Positions 7,210 through 16,779 of a stretch of DNA of 64,000 nt are shown here, in pieces. The notes below the pieces were generated by a model. That model was not told the DNA's origin, did no database searches, and saw only the letters and a list, made by a program, of their open reading frames with translations. The stretch covers positions 24,688-88,687 of the forward strand of contig NZ_CAKQFJ010000007.1 of NCBI RefSeq assembly GCF_934230905.1, written 5' to 3'. The stretch comes from an uncultured Veillonella sp. Lineage in GTDB: Bacteria > Bacillota > Negativicutes > Veillonellales > Veillonellaceae. Position numbers and translations under genes: made by a program. The number at the start of each line of letters is the position of its first letter. Position 1 is the first letter of the stretch.

Positions 7210-8310
7210 ATGATAGATAGTGATATTAAACAAAATACCTTATATGTAGTTTGTACTGAATTTCAATTACTAACCGTTTTAAATTTATATAGAGATAATA
7301 ATAGAGAGGCAGATATCCTATTTTTAACAAAGGACATTGTAAGATGGAGATTACTCGTTAGTCGTTTGTATGAGAGAGGAATATTCAAAAGCATATTTAT
7401 ATATGAAGAGAATACGTATACTAAAATTATGCTCAATAATAATGAATTAGTATTAGTTAGTGATATATCATTTACTATTAATTCATATAATAATATATTT
7501 GTTACAAATTTTGATTTTTTAAAACATAATAGTGAAATAATTAATAAAAAAGCTATTAAAATTAGTTTATTTGATGAAGGGACTATGTCCTATTTAAATT
7601 ATTTTGTAATAGAATGTAATCGGATTACACCTTGTAAAGATATATATATTTATAATCCATCATTAGCTAACTATGCTAATGATGATTCTTATATAATTCA
7701 TAGTATCAATAAAATATCTAATAAAGATACTAGATTAATAGAATTGTATAATTATGTATTTAATTATAAGCCTATTGTTAGTGAAAGTCATAAATTAGAT
7801 ATCTTTTTTTCCCAACCATTTTCAAAGGAGATATCTCGAAAAGCTAAAATTAGAAAATTTATTAGATTATTTCAATATAAATCTATTCATGAATATATTG
7901 AATCAGACATAGCTTATTATCAAGACTATCTAATAAAATTTTTGAAATCTAAATTGTCTACGTTTAAACGAAAGAAACATCCTAGAGAGTTTAATAGTAG
8001 TGATAATGATTTGAAGATGGATTATCCTTGGGAACTATTTTTATTAAATAATCCTTATGTAAGTATTTGCCAATATTCTTTATACTCTAGCGTTTTATGT
8101 AGTCAGTTAATATTAAAGGAATCTTATAATATTAGAAGTTTGTATTTATATCCTTATGTGGTAAAGCATTTACAAAATAAATACAATATAGAGAACAGTA
8201 AATTAATCAATGAATTATTTGAATTTTTTAATAAAATAGAAAAAATGGGACTTTTAGTTGCTGTTAACAATATAAATCAATTGGAGGGCATCATACATGA
8301 TAGAGTTTAA
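7210..8310 (+). CDS. Putative sialyltransferase (GT52/polysialyltransferase-like)
   Basis: 366 aa. It starts [26 protein letters not shown], like GT52-type enzymes ([12 protein letters not shown]). [12 protein letters not shown] gives the acidic D/E-D/E-G motif, RKKHPREFN gives the HP motif, followed by YPWELFLL and a serine-containing CQYSLYSS stretch. These motifs are shared by bacterial GT52 and related sialyltransferases that use CMP-Neu5Ac. Position supports this: 6 bases after the GT25 gene, and its end overlaps neuB by 14 bases. One of the most AT-rich stretches of the window (only 8 G/C in 7441-7500). Linkage and acceptor are unknown; another GT52 sugar specificity is possible. Confidence 0.7.
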   Translation: MIDSDIKQNTLYVVCTEFQLLTVLNLYRDNNREADILFLTKDIVRWRLLVSRLYERGIFKSIFIYEENTYTKIMLNNNELVLVSDISFTINSYNNIFVTNFDFLKHNSEIINKKAIKISLFDEGTMSYLNYFVIECNRITPCKDIYIYNPSLANYANDDSYIIHSINKISNKDTRLIELYNYVFNYKPIVSESHKLDIFFSQPFSKEISRKAKIRKFIRLFQYKSIHEYIESDIAYYQDYLIKFLKSKLSTFKRKKHPREFNSSDNDLKMDYPWELFLLNNPYVSICQYSLYSSVLCSQLILKESYNIRSLYLYPYVVKHLQNKYNIENSKLINELFEFFNKIEKMGLLVAVNNINQLEGIIHDRV

Positions 8311-9334
8311 AATTGGAAATATTAATGTAGGTGGAAATCATAAACCATTAATTATTCCGGAAATAGGGATTAACCATAATGGATCTTTAGAAGTGGCTAA
8401 AGAAATGGTATATTCTGCTTATAAGGCAGGAGCACATCTGGTAAAACATCAAACTCATGTTGTAGAAGATGAAATGAGTCATGCTGCACAATCTGTTATT
8501 CCTGGAAATGCAGATATTTCTATCTATGAAATTATGGAAAATGCAGCTTTAAATGAGGATGAAGAATATGAATTAATGAAATATACTGAGTCATTGGGTT
8601 TGGAATTTATCAGCACTCCTTTTTCTAGAGCAGCTGCGGATCGTTTAGAATCTTTTGGGGTGAAAGCTTATAAGATCGGTTCTGGTGAGATGAATAACTA
8701 TCCTTTGTTAAAACATATTGCTAGCTTTGGTAAACCAATGATTGTATCGACAGGTATGAATGATATTGAAAGTATCAATATTGCTGTAGATATATTACGT
8801 GAATATAATATTCCTTTTGCGTTGTTGCATACTACAAATTTATATCCTACAAAGCCTGAATGGGTAAGATTAGGAGCTATGCAAGAGATGATGAATGCAT
8901 ATCCAGATATCCCTATAGGTCTTTCAGATCATACATTAAATAATAACTCCTGTATTGCTGCTATGGCATTAGGTGCTAAAATACTTGAACGTCATTTTAC
9001 AGATACAAAAAATCGACGAGGTCCTGATATTATCTGTTCTATGGATGAATATGATTTACATAATTTATTACAAGCATCCAAGGAAGTTCCTTTGATGCTT
9101 GGTGGTACTAAAACGGCTATTAAAGAGGAACAAGTAACAATAGATTTTGCTTTTGCTACTGTAGTAAGCATTAAAGATATCCAAACTGGCGATATTCTTA
9201 CAAGAGAAAATATTTGGGTAAAAAGACCAGGAATAGGCAAAATTTTAGCAAAAGAATTCGAGTCTTTATTAGGAAAAAAAGCTAAATGTTATATACCTGC
9301 TGATACACATTTAGATTATTCGATGTTTGAATAA
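8297..9334 (+). CDS. neuB: N-acetylneuraminate synthase NeuB
   Basis: 345 aa. Condenses ManNAc with phosphoenolpyruvate to Neu5Ac. A TIM-barrel NeuB domain covers about residues 10-255, with [68 protein letters not shown] and GLSDHT. A C-terminal SAF/antifreeze-like domain covers about 285-345 ([15 protein letters not shown]). The ATG at 8297 follows GGAGGG and overlaps the upstream gene by 14 bases. Neighbouring neuC and neuA complete the pathway. A legionaminic or other nonulosonate synthase is the alternative, but NeuC next door favours Neu5Ac. Confidence 0.93.
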   Translation: MIEFKIGNINVGGNHKPLIIPEIGINHNGSLEVAKEMVYSAYKAGAHLVKHQTHVVEDEMSHAAQSVIPGNADISIYEIMENAALNEDEEYELMKYTESLGLEFISTPFSRAAADRLESFGVKAYKIGSGEMNNYPLLKHIASFGKPMIVSTGMNDIESINIAVDILREYNIPFALLHTTNLYPTKPEWVRLGAMQEMMNAYPDIPIGLSDHTLNNNSCIAAMALGAKILERHFTDTKNRRGPDIICSMDEYDLHNLLQASKEVPLMLGGTKTAIKEEQVTIDFAFATVVSIKDIQTGDILTRENIWVKRPGIGKILAKEFESLLGKKAKCYIPADTHLDYSMFE

Positions 9335-9357
9335 ATTCAATGTTAGGGGTGTTTCAG

Positions 9358-10485
9358 TTGAAAAAAATCATTTTTATTACAGGAACGCGTGCAGATTATG
9401 GAAAAATAAAACCTTTATTACAGAGTATCTCAAAAAATAAGATGTTTGAGGTATATATTTATACAACGGGAATGCATTTATTAGAAAGTCGAGGCAGTAC
9501 ATATAACGAAATAAAAAAAGATGGTTATGAGAGAGTTTATATTGCAAAGGAAAATATGCCAACAGGTAATTCTAGTATAGATATCGCAGTTACTATATCT
9601 AATTTAACAAAGTATATTTTAGATATTAATCCAGATGCTATCATTGTTCATGGAGATAGACCTGATGCATTAGCTGGTGCTATTGTAGGTGCTTTTAATA
9701 ATATTCGGGTTATTCATATTGAAGGAGGCGAAATTTCTGGAACAATTGACGAGTCAATACGTCACTCTATTAGTAAATTAGCTCATTTTCACTTTGTAGC
9801 TAATGAAGAGGCTAAACAAAGGTTAATTTTGTTAGGTGAAAATCAAGAGTGTATTCGTGTTATTGGTTCTCCAGATATCGATATTATTAAAAGTGTTAAT
9901 TTACCATCCCTTAAATCTATTAAGGATCATTATGGTATTGATTTTGAAAATTACGGGATTATGTTATTTCATCCTGTAACAACAGAAGTAGATTTTATAC
10001 AGAAACAAATAGAGATTATTATAAAGGCTTGCCAAAATTCAAAAAAGAATTTTATAGTTATTTATCCTAATAATGATTTAGGAAGTCATTATATTATAGA
10101 TGCTTACCATGAATTAGAATCAGATAACCATTTTAAGATTTTTCCTTCTATACGTTTTGAATCGTTTATAGTTTTATTAAAAAATGCGGAATTTTTAATA
10201 GGAAACTCTAGTGCTGGTGTGAGAGAAGCTCCATACTTTGGTATTGATACCATAGATATAGGTTCTAGGCAGCATGGTCGTTATAATATTGAAAAAGAAA
10301 AAACAATTACGCATGTAGAGTATGATATTAAAGAAATAGAACATGCTATTTTATCAATTCAAAAATATGAAAGTGTAGATACAATTTGGGGTGATGGTAA
10401 TAGTGCAGAGTTATTTATGAAAGCTATTACTAATCCAGAGTTTTGGACTATGCCTTTACAAAAGAAATTGACTTATGATTTATAA
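9358..10485 (+). CDS. neuC: UDP-N-acetylglucosamine 2-epimerase (hydrolysing) NeuC
   Basis: 375 aa from the TTG at 9358. Converts UDP-GlcNAc to ManNAc and UDP, feeding NeuB. I prefer the TTG because AGGGGTG is well placed upstream and the protein then starts directly at KKIIFITGTRADYGKIKPLL; the ATG at 9340 has no ribosome-binding site. Family motifs: VHGDRPDALAGAIVG, HIEGGEISGTIDESIRHSISKLAHFHFVANEEAKQRL, and GNSSAGVREAPYFG near the C-terminus. GT-B epimerase fold. It starts 23 bases after neuB and lies 11 bases before neuA. Confidence 0.92.
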   Translation: MKKIIFITGTRADYGKIKPLLQSISKNKMFEVYIYTTGMHLLESRGSTYNEIKKDGYERVYIAKENMPTGNSSIDIAVTISNLTKYILDINPDAIIVHGDRPDALAGAIVGAFNNIRVIHIEGGEISGTIDESIRHSISKLAHFHFVANEEAKQRLILLGENQECIRVIGSPDIDIIKSVNLPSLKSIKDHYGIDFENYGIMLFHPVTTEVDFIQKQIEIIIKACQNSKKNFIVIYPNNDLGSHYIIDAYHELESDNHFKIFPSIRFESFIVLLKNAEFLIGNSSAGVREAPYFGIDTIDIGSRQHGRYNIEKEKTITHVEYDIKEIEHAILSIQKYESVDTIWGDGNSAELFMKAITNPEFWTMPLQKKLTYDL

Positions 10486-10496
10486 AAAGGGTAATT

Positions 10497-11183
10497 ATGT
10501 TTAATAATAAAAAAATACTGGCGATTATTCCCGCTAGAAAAGGTAGCAAGGGAATTATAAATAAAAATATTATAGACATTAATGGTAAACCTCTTATTGC
10601 ATATACTATTGAAGCTGCTAAACAGTCAAAATATATTGATGATATTGTAGTGAGTACAGATGGTAAAAATATTGAGACCGTTAGTATTGCTTATGGTGCA
10701 GATGTACCTTTTCTACGTCCAGAAGCACTAGCTAACGATACAGCAAAAACTATTGATGCCATCGTTTATACCATTGAAAAATTAGTGAAGATGAATAGAT
10801 ATTATGATGTGATTATGTTATTGCAACCTACATCGCCATTACGACAAACTAATCATATAGATGAGGCCTTAGAGAAATTCTTTGATTTCGATATGAAGGG
10901 ACTTATTAGTGTTAATAAAGTAGAGACTAAGCCTATTTTGATTAGGACTATTGAAAATGGTATATTACAACCTATTATTAGTCAAAATAGTACTGTTAGA
11001 CGTCAGGATATGGCAACGTACTATAAGGTAAATGGTGCTATATATATTAATAGAGTTAGTGAAATACACAAAGGTTTGAGTTTTAATGATAATATAGTGC
11101 CCTATATTATGGAACCTGAAAGTAGTATTGATATAGATACTATGGATGATTTGTTATTAGTAAATAAGATTTTAAATGAATAA
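10497..11183 (+). CDS. neuA: CMP-N-acetylneuraminate cytidylyltransferase NeuA
   Basis: 228 aa. Activates sialic acid as CMP-Neu5Ac. The nucleotide-binding motif LAIIPARKGSKGIINKNI is at the N-terminus, then PLIAYTIEAAK, DDIVVSTDG, LQPTSPLRQTNHIDEAL and a C-terminal SIDIDTMDDLLL. Length matches the single-domain enzymes; the acetylhydrolase domain of E. coli NeuA is absent. Last gene of the neuBCA module. Confidence 0.93.
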   Translation: MFNNKKILAIIPARKGSKGIINKNIIDINGKPLIAYTIEAAKQSKYIDDIVVSTDGKNIETVSIAYGADVPFLRPEALANDTAKTIDAIVYTIEKLVKMNRYYDVIMLLQPTSPLRQTNHIDEALEKFFDFDMKGLISVNKVETKPILIRTIENGILQPIISQNSTVRRQDMATYYKVNGAIYINRVSEIHKGLSFNDNIVPYIMEPESSIDIDTMDDLLLVNKILNE

Positions 11184-11216
11184 TTATTATAATTAGGTTA
11201 AAGAGGATATGTAGTT

Positions 11217-13181
11217 ATGAATCGATGGCAACGATTATTTGAAGGTATAAAAACAGAAATTATGGCTTTTTTATTTTTTTCTGTTTTATTAACTATCTTT
11301 AGAGTGGTATTTCTTTGGATATTTCAGTCACAGTTAGCTACGGTTCCTATAGAGGAAATACTAAAATCCCTATGGTTTGGTTTTAGATTAAGCCTTAAAA
11401 CAGTTGGGATCATTTGTTTATTTGGATTTATATTAGGTACATTAGTACAAACTTTTGTACCTAAATGGCCGTCTTTACGTCTTAAACAAATTATATATTC
11501 CATTGCAACTATTTTACTGACATTTTTATTTTTGGGAAGAATCCCGTTTTATAAAATCTTTAACTCTTCTTATAATATGATGCTTATCAATGGTAAACAT
11601 GATGATATTGGTGCTATTGTCAACACAGCTATTAATGAGTATAATGCTTTTTTTTATATTATTTGTGCTATTGTTATAAGTGTTATGTTAACGGGGTTTT
11701 TGTTAAAAGTACTATCTATTAGTACAAAAAAGTATAGTATTAATAATGCAATTAGTACTAAATGGTATCCAAAAAAAAAGCTTGCTCAGTGGCTAACAGG
11801 AATAAGTTTAGTGATTGTATTTAGTTTGATATTTGTAGTATTTCGTTTCGGTGGTGCTTTGAGTTACACAAATTCCATTAACTGGGAGAGTGCTGCACGA
11901 CTTAATTCTAATCTATTAAATGAAACAATTTTGGACGATGCACAAGCATTATATCGTGTAAAATCCATTGCTAAACGGACTTCAGAATTAGAGGATATTC
12001 ATTTAACATCTGCGGAGTTACATGAAAAAATACAATCCATTGGCGGTAATCCTAGTAGTACACAATTTGATGAATCTTTCACAAAAACGATAACAACAGA
12101 GCGATTACAACAACAACCGCAATCTATTAATATCATTCTCGGTGAATCCTATGGTTTATGGCCATTCCTTGCTGAATTTAATGAACCTGGTGCTTATCTT
12201 GTAGAGCAAGGTCGTAAGTACGCGGCTAGTCCACAGGCGATGGGTACACAAATGGCCTTGGCCCAAGGAACGGGTACTATGCCAGCCATTATTGGGTTAT
12301 TGACGGGCATGCCGGATACGGGGATGTATCCAAACTATAGCGTAGGCATGTTACAAGAACCGTATGGCCTCGGTATTGGACCGGTTATGAAAAAACTAGG
12401 TTATAAGACCGTATTTTGGTATGGCGGTTTTAGTACTTGGCAAAATGTTAAGAACTTTGCCTTAGAACAAGGTTTTGATGAATTCCACGATGCATCTGAA
12501 ATGCCGAGTAATGAAACAAATGCTTGGGGTGTAGCCGATGGAGATATGTTCAAGGCTATCAATGCATACATGGACAAACATCGTGGCGAAAAGATCATCA
12601 ATGTCATCATGACTACGTCAAATCATCCTCCATATAGTGTGAATGTGGCGAAGGAAGGCTATGATGCGGATAAGGTTCGTAAGAACTTGCCAGATTCCAT
12701 TGCCAATACGGATAAGCAAATTAACGAAATGGGTCACATATGGTATGCAGACCATGTGATGGGTGAATTTATTAGTAAAGAGGAACAATCTGATCCAACT
12801 TCATTATTTGTTATCACTGGTGATCACAGCGAACGCTTTACCTTTGCTCATGAGGAAGGTCCTAAGGTAGCATCCACGATTCCGATTATTTTCTACGGTC
12901 AAGGCATCAAAAAAGAATGGCTTTCACCAGACGCATTCGGCATGAGCATCCAAATCATTCCGACATTGGCTGAACTCGTAGGACGCACGGGGCAAACCTA
13001 TGAGGCTATGGTGCCGAGTCTATTTAATCAAGGACCATTCGTATTCAATCATCGTTTGTGGATGGATAAGATCGGTATCTACGTCGAAGATGAAAAAATG
13101 CCGCAGGCCTATGCTAACGCTATGAAAACCATGCGGGAACTTACGGCATGGCGTTTGAAACATGGGGATGTTATACAATAA
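11217..13181 (+). CDS. LtaS/OpgB-like sulfatase-fold membrane transferase 1
   Basis: 654 aa. N-terminal hydrophobic segments (about residues 15-230, five likely helices) precede an extracytoplasmic sulfatase/alkaline-phosphatase-superfamily domain: IILGESYG (metal ligand), GTGTMPAIIGLLTG with Thr354 as likely nucleophile, TTSNHPPY and VITGDHSERF. Related enzymes transfer phosphoglycerol or phosphoethanolamine from lipids to glycans. In a diderm it probably decorates LOS or another periplasmic glycan. Composition changes sharply within the gene: 18 of 60 bases are G/C at 11281-11340 but 30 of 60 at 12241-12300, which suggests a recombination joint between the membrane and catalytic halves. Confidence 0.85.
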   Translation: MNRWQRLFEGIKTEIMAFLFFSVLLTIFRVVFLWIFQSQLATVPIEEILKSLWFGFRLSLKTVGIICLFGFILGTLVQTFVPKWPSLRLKQIIYSIATILLTFLFLGRIPFYKIFNSSYNMMLINGKHDDIGAIVNTAINEYNAFFYIICAIVISVMLTGFLLKVLSISTKKYSINNAISTKWYPKKKLAQWLTGISLVIVFSLIFVVFRFGGALSYTNSINWESAARLNSNLLNETILDDAQALYRVKSIAKRTSELEDIHLTSAELHEKIQSIGGNPSSTQFDESFTKTITTERLQQQPQSINIILGESYGLWPFLAEFNEPGAYLVEQGRKYAASPQAMGTQMALAQGTGTMPAIIGLLTGMPDTGMYPNYSVGMLQEPYGLGIGPVMKKLGYKTVFWYGGFSTWQNVKNFALEQGFDEFHDASEMPSNETNAWGVADGDMFKAINAYMDKHRGEKIINVIMTTSNHPPYSVNVAKEGYDADKVRKNLPDSIANTDKQINEMGHIWYADHVMGEFISKEEQSDPTSLFVITGDHSERFTFAHEEGPKVASTIPIIFYGQGIKKEWLSPDAFGMSIQIIPTLAELVGRTGQTYEAMVPSLFNQGPFVFNHRLWMDKIGIYVEDEKMPQAYANAMKTMRELTAWRLKHGDVIQ

Positions 13182-13225
13182 TTGTAAATAATCTGTAGAA
13201 TCAGTAATCGGGAGTTTTTCTATTT

Positions 13226-14899
13226 ATGAATACATCTAGTTTTTCTTATGAACAATTCTTTCATGGTCGTTCAGTTATGTTTATTGTTCCTCACGAAGAT
13301 GATGAAATCAATATGGCTGGGGCCACTATATATGGGGCGATACAAGAAGGGCTAGATGTGTATGTAGTTTTTCTTACAAATGGTGATTATGAATATACTT
13401 TTGATGTGCGACGTAATGAGACCTATCAAATGGCTAAAGAAATTGGACTACCTCAAGAGAATATTATTTTCTTAGGCTTTGGCGATTTTATTGGTCACGA
13501 AATTATTCAGAATAAATCGGCTATTATCACTAGTCGTGCTAATCATGATAAAACCTATGGTTTTGATTTTGCTAGTCTTGTTATGAATGAGGCTAAACCT
13601 TATTCTTGGTCTGGTATTATTCAGTCATTAATTGATGTTATATTACACTTTAAACCAGATACAATTATTGCCACGGATTACGATACTCATGTAGATCATA
13701 GATTATGTACCTTTACAGTGGCGTGTGCGATAGAGTGGATTATAAAATATACTGATTTTGGACCTCAATTTCTTAATGGTTTTGCTTATGCAACAGGATA
13801 TGAAACTGTAGATGATTACTATGATAATAATCTGTTATCTACAGTAATTAATAAGCGGGCATTGCCATCGAATGAGTTTAGTACGGGAAATCCTACTCTA
13901 TCTTGGGTATATCGCCTTCGAATTCCAGTACCTTATGATTGTCGAAATAGAGAATTAGTAACTAATCCTATTTTTAAGGCAATGGCGGCCCATATGAGCC
14001 AAGAAGGTTATAAAAGGGGGGCACGCCTTATAAATGGGGATCAAGTATTTTGGAGGAGAAGAACAGATAATTTAGCATTACATGCAGATATAACTGTATC
14101 TTCTGGCGAGGCTTCACAGCTAAATGATTTTTTGCGATTTAATATAGCAAATATGACATTAAATTCATATAATCCTGAGGATTATATGTGGATACCAACA
14201 ATAGATGATAGGGAACGCAAGGCCCATATTGCATTTAATAAAATTACAGATATACAGGTTATACAATTATTTGGAAATGTACATAATACTTATAATTATT
14301 GCTCTATTCGTATAGAATTGAGTAATGGTAAGCAGATAGTATTAAAAGAAATTGCTTATATGGGGCAAGGTATATCTTATGTTTGTGATGAACCTGTGTC
14401 TGTAGAATGGATTGATATATATATAGATAAACAATGCCTAGGTTTATCTGAAATAGAGTTATATAGTAATAATAATGATATATATGATTATTGTCATATA
14501 TTAGCAGATAATCAGTTTATGTATGATTGGGTTGTATATCCTGGTGAGAAAATTCCGATGATTACCCCTTATATTGAAAGTTTCAGAAAAGATATTATTA
14601 CATATGGTGAATCAATACAAGAAAACTCTTATAGGTGGCTAATTAATGATAAATATATTGATATTTCTGCATTACAAAGTACAATTGAGCGAGAGTTAAG
14701 TACTAATCCTTTACAATTACGATTAGAGTCTAGTGATGGATTGGTATTTTGTGAGTCTACGATTCGTAAGGGTAGTTTTAAGGATTGGTGTTCTTTAAAA
14801 TGGAATCAATTACAAGATAAATTGGCTTATATAAGGGTTAAATCGAAATATAAACAGGGGTATAAAGCGGCACAGGCACATAAACAAGGAGGTATATAA
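13226..14899 (+). CDS. PIG-L/LmbE-family deacetylase with unknown C-terminal extension
   Basis: 557 aa. The N-terminal third is a PIG-L deacetylase domain: VMFIVPHEDDEINMAGATI supplies the zinc-binding PHxDDE motif, DYDTHVDHRLC the second metal-ligand region. Such enzymes remove N-acetyl groups from GlcNAc-containing glycans or lipids. Residues from about 280 on contain two regions that look beta-rich and may be carbohydrate-binding; I recognise no named domain. No signal peptide, so it likely acts on cytoplasmic precursors. It begins 44 bases after the preceding gene and ends 2 bases before the next. Confidence 0.8.
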   Translation: MNTSSFSYEQFFHGRSVMFIVPHEDDEINMAGATIYGAIQEGLDVYVVFLTNGDYEYTFDVRRNETYQMAKEIGLPQENIIFLGFGDFIGHEIIQNKSAIITSRANHDKTYGFDFASLVMNEAKPYSWSGIIQSLIDVILHFKPDTIIATDYDTHVDHRLCTFTVACAIEWIIKYTDFGPQFLNGFAYATGYETVDDYYDNNLLSTVINKRALPSNEFSTGNPTLSWVYRLRIPVPYDCRNRELVTNPIFKAMAAHMSQEGYKRGARLINGDQVFWRRRTDNLALHADITVSSGEASQLNDFLRFNIANMTLNSYNPEDYMWIPTIDDRERKAHIAFNKITDIQVIQLFGNVHNTYNYCSIRIELSNGKQIVLKEIAYMGQGISYVCDEPVSVEWIDIYIDKQCLGLSEIELYSNNNDIYDYCHILADNQFMYDWVVYPGEKIPMITPYIESFRKDIITYGESIQENSYRWLINDKYIDISALQSTIERELSTNPLQLRLESSDGLVFCESTIRKGSFKDWCSLKWNQLQDKLAYIRVKSKYKQGYKAAQAHKQGGI

Positions 14900-14901
14900 T
14901 T

Positions 14902-15897
14902 ATGGAGAATCAGAATAGACCATTAGTATCTATTGTTATTCCTGTGTATAAAGCAGAAGATTATATTGGTAAATGCATCGAAAGTTTACAACAACAAACA
15001 TATAGTAACTTACAAATTATCTTAATTGAAGATGGGTCACCCGATTCCAGTGGGCGTATTTGTGATGACTATGCTACTAAAGATGATCGAATTACTGTTA
15101 TACATCATAAACATAATATGGGTGTTAGTAAGACCCGTAATGATGGATTAGCTATTGTAAAAGGGGATTATATCGCCTTTGTAGATGGTGATGATTATGT
15201 AGCACCATCTATGATAGAAGATTGTTTAACAACAATTGATGAGAAACAAGTAGATGTGGTTGTTTTTGATATCGCTGTTGTAGAAAACGGTAAGACTAGT
15301 CCACGTCATATGGATGAACGTTATTTTATAGATATTAAAAGTGCATATATAGCCTTGATTGAGGATAAAATTCCGAATTATCTATGTAATAAATTTTTTA
15401 AGGCTAATACTTGGAAAGAAATTCGATTAAAAGAAAATACAGATTTTGAGGATTTAATGATTATGCCATTAGTTTTTAAAAATCTTTCATCTGTATACTA
15501 TTTACAAAAAACACTCTATTTTTATAATTGTGATAATGAAAATTCCATCACGAGTAATTGGAGTGCAAAGAGTAAATATGGTTTGTTCTGTTCCTATTTA
15601 TACCGTCAACCGCTAGCGGAAGAATTAGGTATGACAGACTTTGTGCGATACTGTCGTCATAGAGCAATTCGCAGTGCTGTTGGGGGAATTGGTTTTAACT
15701 TAGCGAAACCAGAACTACAAGAAAAACAGGTAGAGTATATGTTAGAGTACTTAAAACAAGAGGAACAGTCTTCTGATATGCCTGCAATCGGTGCTAAATA
15801 TCAAGTATTACTATATGGTGCACTCCATGCACCGTTCATTTCAAAACTGTATGGGCATATGATGTTTGGATTAGAACGAATCAAGAAATCTTTATAA
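14902..15897 (+). CDS. Glycosyltransferase family 2
   Basis: 331 aa. GT-A fold with the GT2 signature PLVSIVIPVYKAEDYIGKCIESLQQQTY, IILIEDGSPDSSGRICDDYA and the metal-binding AFVDGDDYV (D-x-D at about residue 95). The ATG follows AGGAGG and starts 2 bases after the deacetylase stop, so the two are probably coupled. Transfers a sugar to a surface glycan; donor unknown. Confidence 0.9.
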   Translation: MENQNRPLVSIVIPVYKAEDYIGKCIESLQQQTYSNLQIILIEDGSPDSSGRICDDYATKDDRITVIHHKHNMGVSKTRNDGLAIVKGDYIAFVDGDDYVAPSMIEDCLTTIDEKQVDVVVFDIAVVENGKTSPRHMDERYFIDIKSAYIALIEDKIPNYLCNKFFKANTWKEIRLKENTDFEDLMIMPLVFKNLSSVYYLQKTLYFYNCDNENSITSNWSAKSKYGLFCSYLYRQPLAEELGMTDFVRYCRHRAIRSAVGGIGFNLAKPELQEKQVEYMLEYLKQEEQSSDMPAIGAKYQVLLYGALHAPFISKLYGHMMFGLERIKKSL

Positions 15898-15955
15898 TTG
15901 AATAAGTAATTAATTTTATATACAGATTGAAATTATATGAATATCGAGGCAATTT

Positions 15956-16711
15956 ATGTCAACAATTACAGCTATTATATTAGCTCGCAACGAAGAACAG
16001 CATATAGCAGACTGCATAAAAAGCATTCAATGTGCAGATGAAATACTCGTCATAGATGATGGTAGTACGGATAGAACCGTTGAAATAGCAGAGAATTTAG
16101 AGGCTAAGGTTATACATCATGCATTAAATGGTGATTGGTCTCAACAACGACGATTTGGCATTAGTCAGGCATCATGTGACTGGATATTATTCATTGATTC
16201 GGATGAGCGAGTTTCACCTGAATTGGCAAAATCTATAAAAAAGGCTATTCAGGGTGAACTAAAATCATATTGGTTAAGGCGATATAATTTATTTCATCAT
16301 AATCAGGCTACACATGGCGTTGTGAGACCCGATAAGGTGCTTAGGTTAATGCCTCGTGAAGGAGCTACTGTAGAAGGGGCTGTTCATGAAGCCTTTATCA
16401 GTCCATATCCAAATGGTATATTAGAAGGAAAATTGTATCATTATACTTATGATAATTGGCATCAATTCTTTGAGAAGTTTAATAAATATACAACTGCTGC
16501 AGCTAATAAATATAGAAAACAGAATAAGCAGTGTAGCTTTTTAGGAGATATTATATTTCGTCCTATGTGGGCTTTTTTTAAGATATATATTTTACAGGGT
16601 GGTATATTAGATGGAAAAATAGGATTTTTACTCTCTGTATATCACATGATGTATACAATGACAAAATATGTAAAACTTTACTACTTAAATAAATCAAATG
16701 GGAGACTGTGA
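15956..16711 (+). CDS. Glycosyltransferase family 2, WaaE/KdtX-like
   Basis: 251 aa. TAIILARNEEQHIADCIKSIQCADEILVIDDGSTDRT and WILFIDSDERVSPEL are typical of the LPS inner-core beta-1,4-glucosyltransferase group (WaaE/KdtX). The C-terminal DNWHQFFEKFNKYTTAAANKY and the hydrophobic tail also fit. Likely adds an inner-core sugar on the cytoplasmic face. Stands between the GT2 and the second sulfatase-fold gene. Confidence 0.85.
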   Translation: MSTITAIILARNEEQHIADCIKSIQCADEILVIDDGSTDRTVEIAENLEAKVIHHALNGDWSQQRRFGISQASCDWILFIDSDERVSPELAKSIKKAIQGELKSYWLRRYNLFHHNQATHGVVRPDKVLRLMPREGATVEGAVHEAFISPYPNGILEGKLYHYTYDNWHQFFEKFNKYTTAAANKYRKQNKQCSFLGDIIFRPMWAFFKIYILQGGILDGKIGFLLSVYHMMYTMTKYVKLYYLNKSNGRL

Positions 16712-16779
16712 TTTACTTTATATAAGAAGAATTAAGGGGATATATAAGTATCTATAGTGAGAGAAAGCCGTAATATATA

